Assembly (NCBI GenBank): GCA_036274195.1
Contig: DASUGD010000078.1
Span: 1 to 6,537 of the forward strand
Source of the DNA: JAJKIV01 sp036274195
GTDB lineage: Bacteria; Gemmatimonadota; Gemmatimonadetes; Gemmatimonadales; Gemmatimonadaceae
Length of the DNA: 6,537 bases
Reading direction: 5' to 3'
Shown here: positions 5,776 through 6,537 of the stretch, piece after piece
Position numbering within the stretch: position 1 is the first letter of the stretch
Layout of the letters: the number at the start of each line of letters is the position of its first letter
Translations under genes and position numbers: made by a program
Notes under the pieces: model-generated
What the model was told of the DNA's origin: nothing
Databases searched by the model: none
What the model saw: only the letters and a program-made list of their open reading frames with translations

Positions 5776-5780
5776 TTTTT
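5749..5780 (+). terminator. Right arm of the palindrome plus T6: possible terminator for the transporter operon
   Basis: In RNA the two 27-base arms would form a very long stem whose base is followed directly by six T residues (5775-5780). This is the arrangement of a Rho-independent terminator for plus-strand transcripts coming from the nucleotidyltransferase gene. The large structured centre (60 nt) makes folding slower than in a classical terminator. No T tract exists on the other side, so any effect is one-directional. Confidence 0.35.
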
Positions 5781-5833
5781 CGCGAAAGCGAGGCCGGCTC
5801 CGATCGCGAACGCCCGCAGGGGAACCTCCTATC

Positions 5834-6457
5834 GTGTCTGACAGAATCGAATCGACAATATGCGTTGTCCCCCGGCCGCCCGCGCGCCGGGGATCCCGTC
5901 GTGTCACCGCCGGATTGGCTCTCGCGGTCGCTGCGGCGATCACCTCGGCCGCGCCGGCGTCGGCGCAGCGTGCCGATTCGTTGCGCATGGGTGTTTGCGT
6001 GCGCGTTCAGCCCTTCCATCGCCCGCCGCCGCAGGTCGCGGGTGTGGTCGTGGCCGTCGACAGTGTCAACTTGATGCTCAGAGATTCCCACGGCGCCACG
6101 CAAATCGTACCGCTGGACGAAATCGTCCGCCTCGAGCGGCACGACGGACGACTTGGCTCATTCGAAGGAGTTCGGCGCGGCGCGCGGCGAGGCCTCATGA
6201 TCGGTCTGGGTGCCAGCGCCTTCCTCGTGGTGGTCGGACTTATAGTTCCGGGGGGTGGTGATTCCGGGATAAGCAAGACGGAAGAAATCGTGCTACTCAC
6301 CGCTTCCCTCACGGCAATTACGACTACACTCGGTGGGATAATCGGGTCACAGTACCGCTCTGTATGGACTCGTCTTCCGATTCCCGGATGTCCGGACATC
6401 GTGCAGTGCCGTAAGCGGCCGAGTGAGGACAGCCAGGCGACTGCGGCGCCTCGGTGA
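5834..6457 (+). CDS. Small exported protein with beta-rich domain and C-terminal glycine-rich membrane hairpin
   Basis: A 207-aa protein from GTG 5834 that I cannot name. Residues 1-44 form a long-n-region signal peptide: basic RRGSRR (18-23), hydrophobic core VTAGLALAVAAAI, and a probable cut after PASA (41-44). The next ~60 residues look like a small beta-barrel (VRVQPF, VAGVVVAVDSVNLMLRDSHG, TQIVPLDEIVRLERHDGR), followed by GVRRGARRGLMIGLGASAFLVVVGLIV and a second hydrophobic stretch ending GGIIGSQYRSVWTRLPIP. Small proteins with this order ('V.LEV..G' then glycine-rich G-A-x-x-G helices, ending in a W..V/L-P motif) are, in my experience, frequent in Gemmatimonadota; their function is unknown. 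AGGGGA (5818-5823) is 10 nt upstream of the GTG. The frame is open back to ATG 5753, but that ATG lies inside the palindrome arm, so it is rejected as start. Confidence 0.75.
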   Translation: MSDRIESTICVVPRPPARRGSRRVTAGLALAVAAAITSAAPASAQRADSLRMGVCVRVQPFHRPPPQVAGVVVAVDSVNLMLRDSHGATQIVPLDEIVRLERHDGRLGSFEGVRRGARRGLMIGLGASAFLVVVGLIVPGGGDSGISKTEEIVLLTASLTAITTTLGGIIGSQYRSVWTRLPIPGCPDIVQCRKRPSEDSQATAAPR

Positions 6458-6464
6458 GTATTTT

Positions 6465-6472
6465 CGTTAGGC
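6465..6472 (+). repeat. CGTTAGGC word, copy 6 (intergenic)
   Basis: Exact 8-mer in the 43-base gap between the exported protein and the final gene, 28 bases before ATG 6501. Like copy 1, it lies in a gene leader. Confidence 0.6.
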
Positions 6473-6500
6473 GACACTCATCGTCGAACCAGAAGGACTT

Positions 6501-6537
6501 ATGAAGATCGGAATCATCGGCTCGGGGGTTGTCGGGC
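6501..6537 (+). CDS. Rossmann-fold oxidoreductase, F420-dependent NADP reductase-like, N-terminal fragment (runs off right edge)
   Basis: Only twelve residues are visible: MKIGIIGSGVVG. This is a beta strand followed by the dinucleotide-binding glycine motif GxGxxG. The exact form, IGIIGSGVVG at the very N-terminus, is typical of NADPH-dependent F420 reductase-like (NAD-binding, F420_oxidored) proteins, which move hydride between NADPH and coenzyme F420. Related Rossmann families such as pyrroline-5-carboxylate reductase or ketopantoate reductase start similarly, so the family is a best guess. AGAAGGA (6491-6497) provides a strong but close ribosome binding site, 3 nt before the ATG. Confidence 0.7.
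   Translation, partial: MKIGIIGSGVVG

Noticed and set aside
889..6472. CGTTAGGC copies as integron attC sites (they contain GTTAGGC, a match to the attC core)
   Set aside because: attC sites need two core pairs in inverted arrangement within roughly 60-150 bases. Here single copies are far apart, several inside genes, and no integrase is present.

Overview
The window is high-GC bacterial chromosome. I favour Gemmatimonadota, at moderate confidence. The reasons are a SusC/RagA-type TonB receptor start, a small secreted protein with a beta-rich domain ending in a 'V-R-L-E' motif followed by a glycine-rich membrane segment, a probable F420-type oxidoreductase start, and intergenic gaps filled with short G/C-rich direct repeats. 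It looks like ordinary chromosome with small repeat elements between genes; I see no phage, plasmid, rRNA, tRNA or CRISPR signature.

Layout. 1-434 (-): N-terminus of a TonB-linked outer-membrane receptor running off the left edge. 435-918: a gene-free stretch with a 13-14 bp tandem repeat array (about 697-811) and a short C-rich 7-mer array. 919-2070 (+): an unrecognised, probably all-helical 383-aa protein. 2071-2299: a convergent gap with three 31-bp tandem repeats and a weak inverted repeat. 2300-3211 (-): a GAF-like sensor resembling the N-terminal part of LuxR-type regulators but without the DNA-binding domain. 3212-3392: a divergent intergenic region with a perfect 15-bp dyad. 3393-4679 (+): an MFS transporter of the organic anion (SLC17/ACS-like) type, overlapping by one base with 4679-5575 (+), a nucleotidyltransferase-fold protein. 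5662-5775: a REPIN/MITE-like inverted-repeat element with 27-bp arms and a following T tract. 5834-6457 (+): a small exported protein with a C-terminal membrane hairpin. 6501-end (+): the start of a Rossmann-fold, F420-dependent-NADP-reductase-like gene.

How it fits together. The only clear operon is transporter plus nucleotidyltransferase, which are translationally coupled (TGATG). The sensor-only protein is divergent from this pair and shares its upstream region, so a regulatory link is possible but unproven. The other genes look like independent units.

The most unusual signal is a dispersed 8-mer, CGTTAGGC, which occurs six times on both strands, in genes and between them. A rough composition estimate predicts well under one copy. 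It resembles a genome-wide signature word (DNA-uptake, Chi-like or HIP1-like) more than a local feature.
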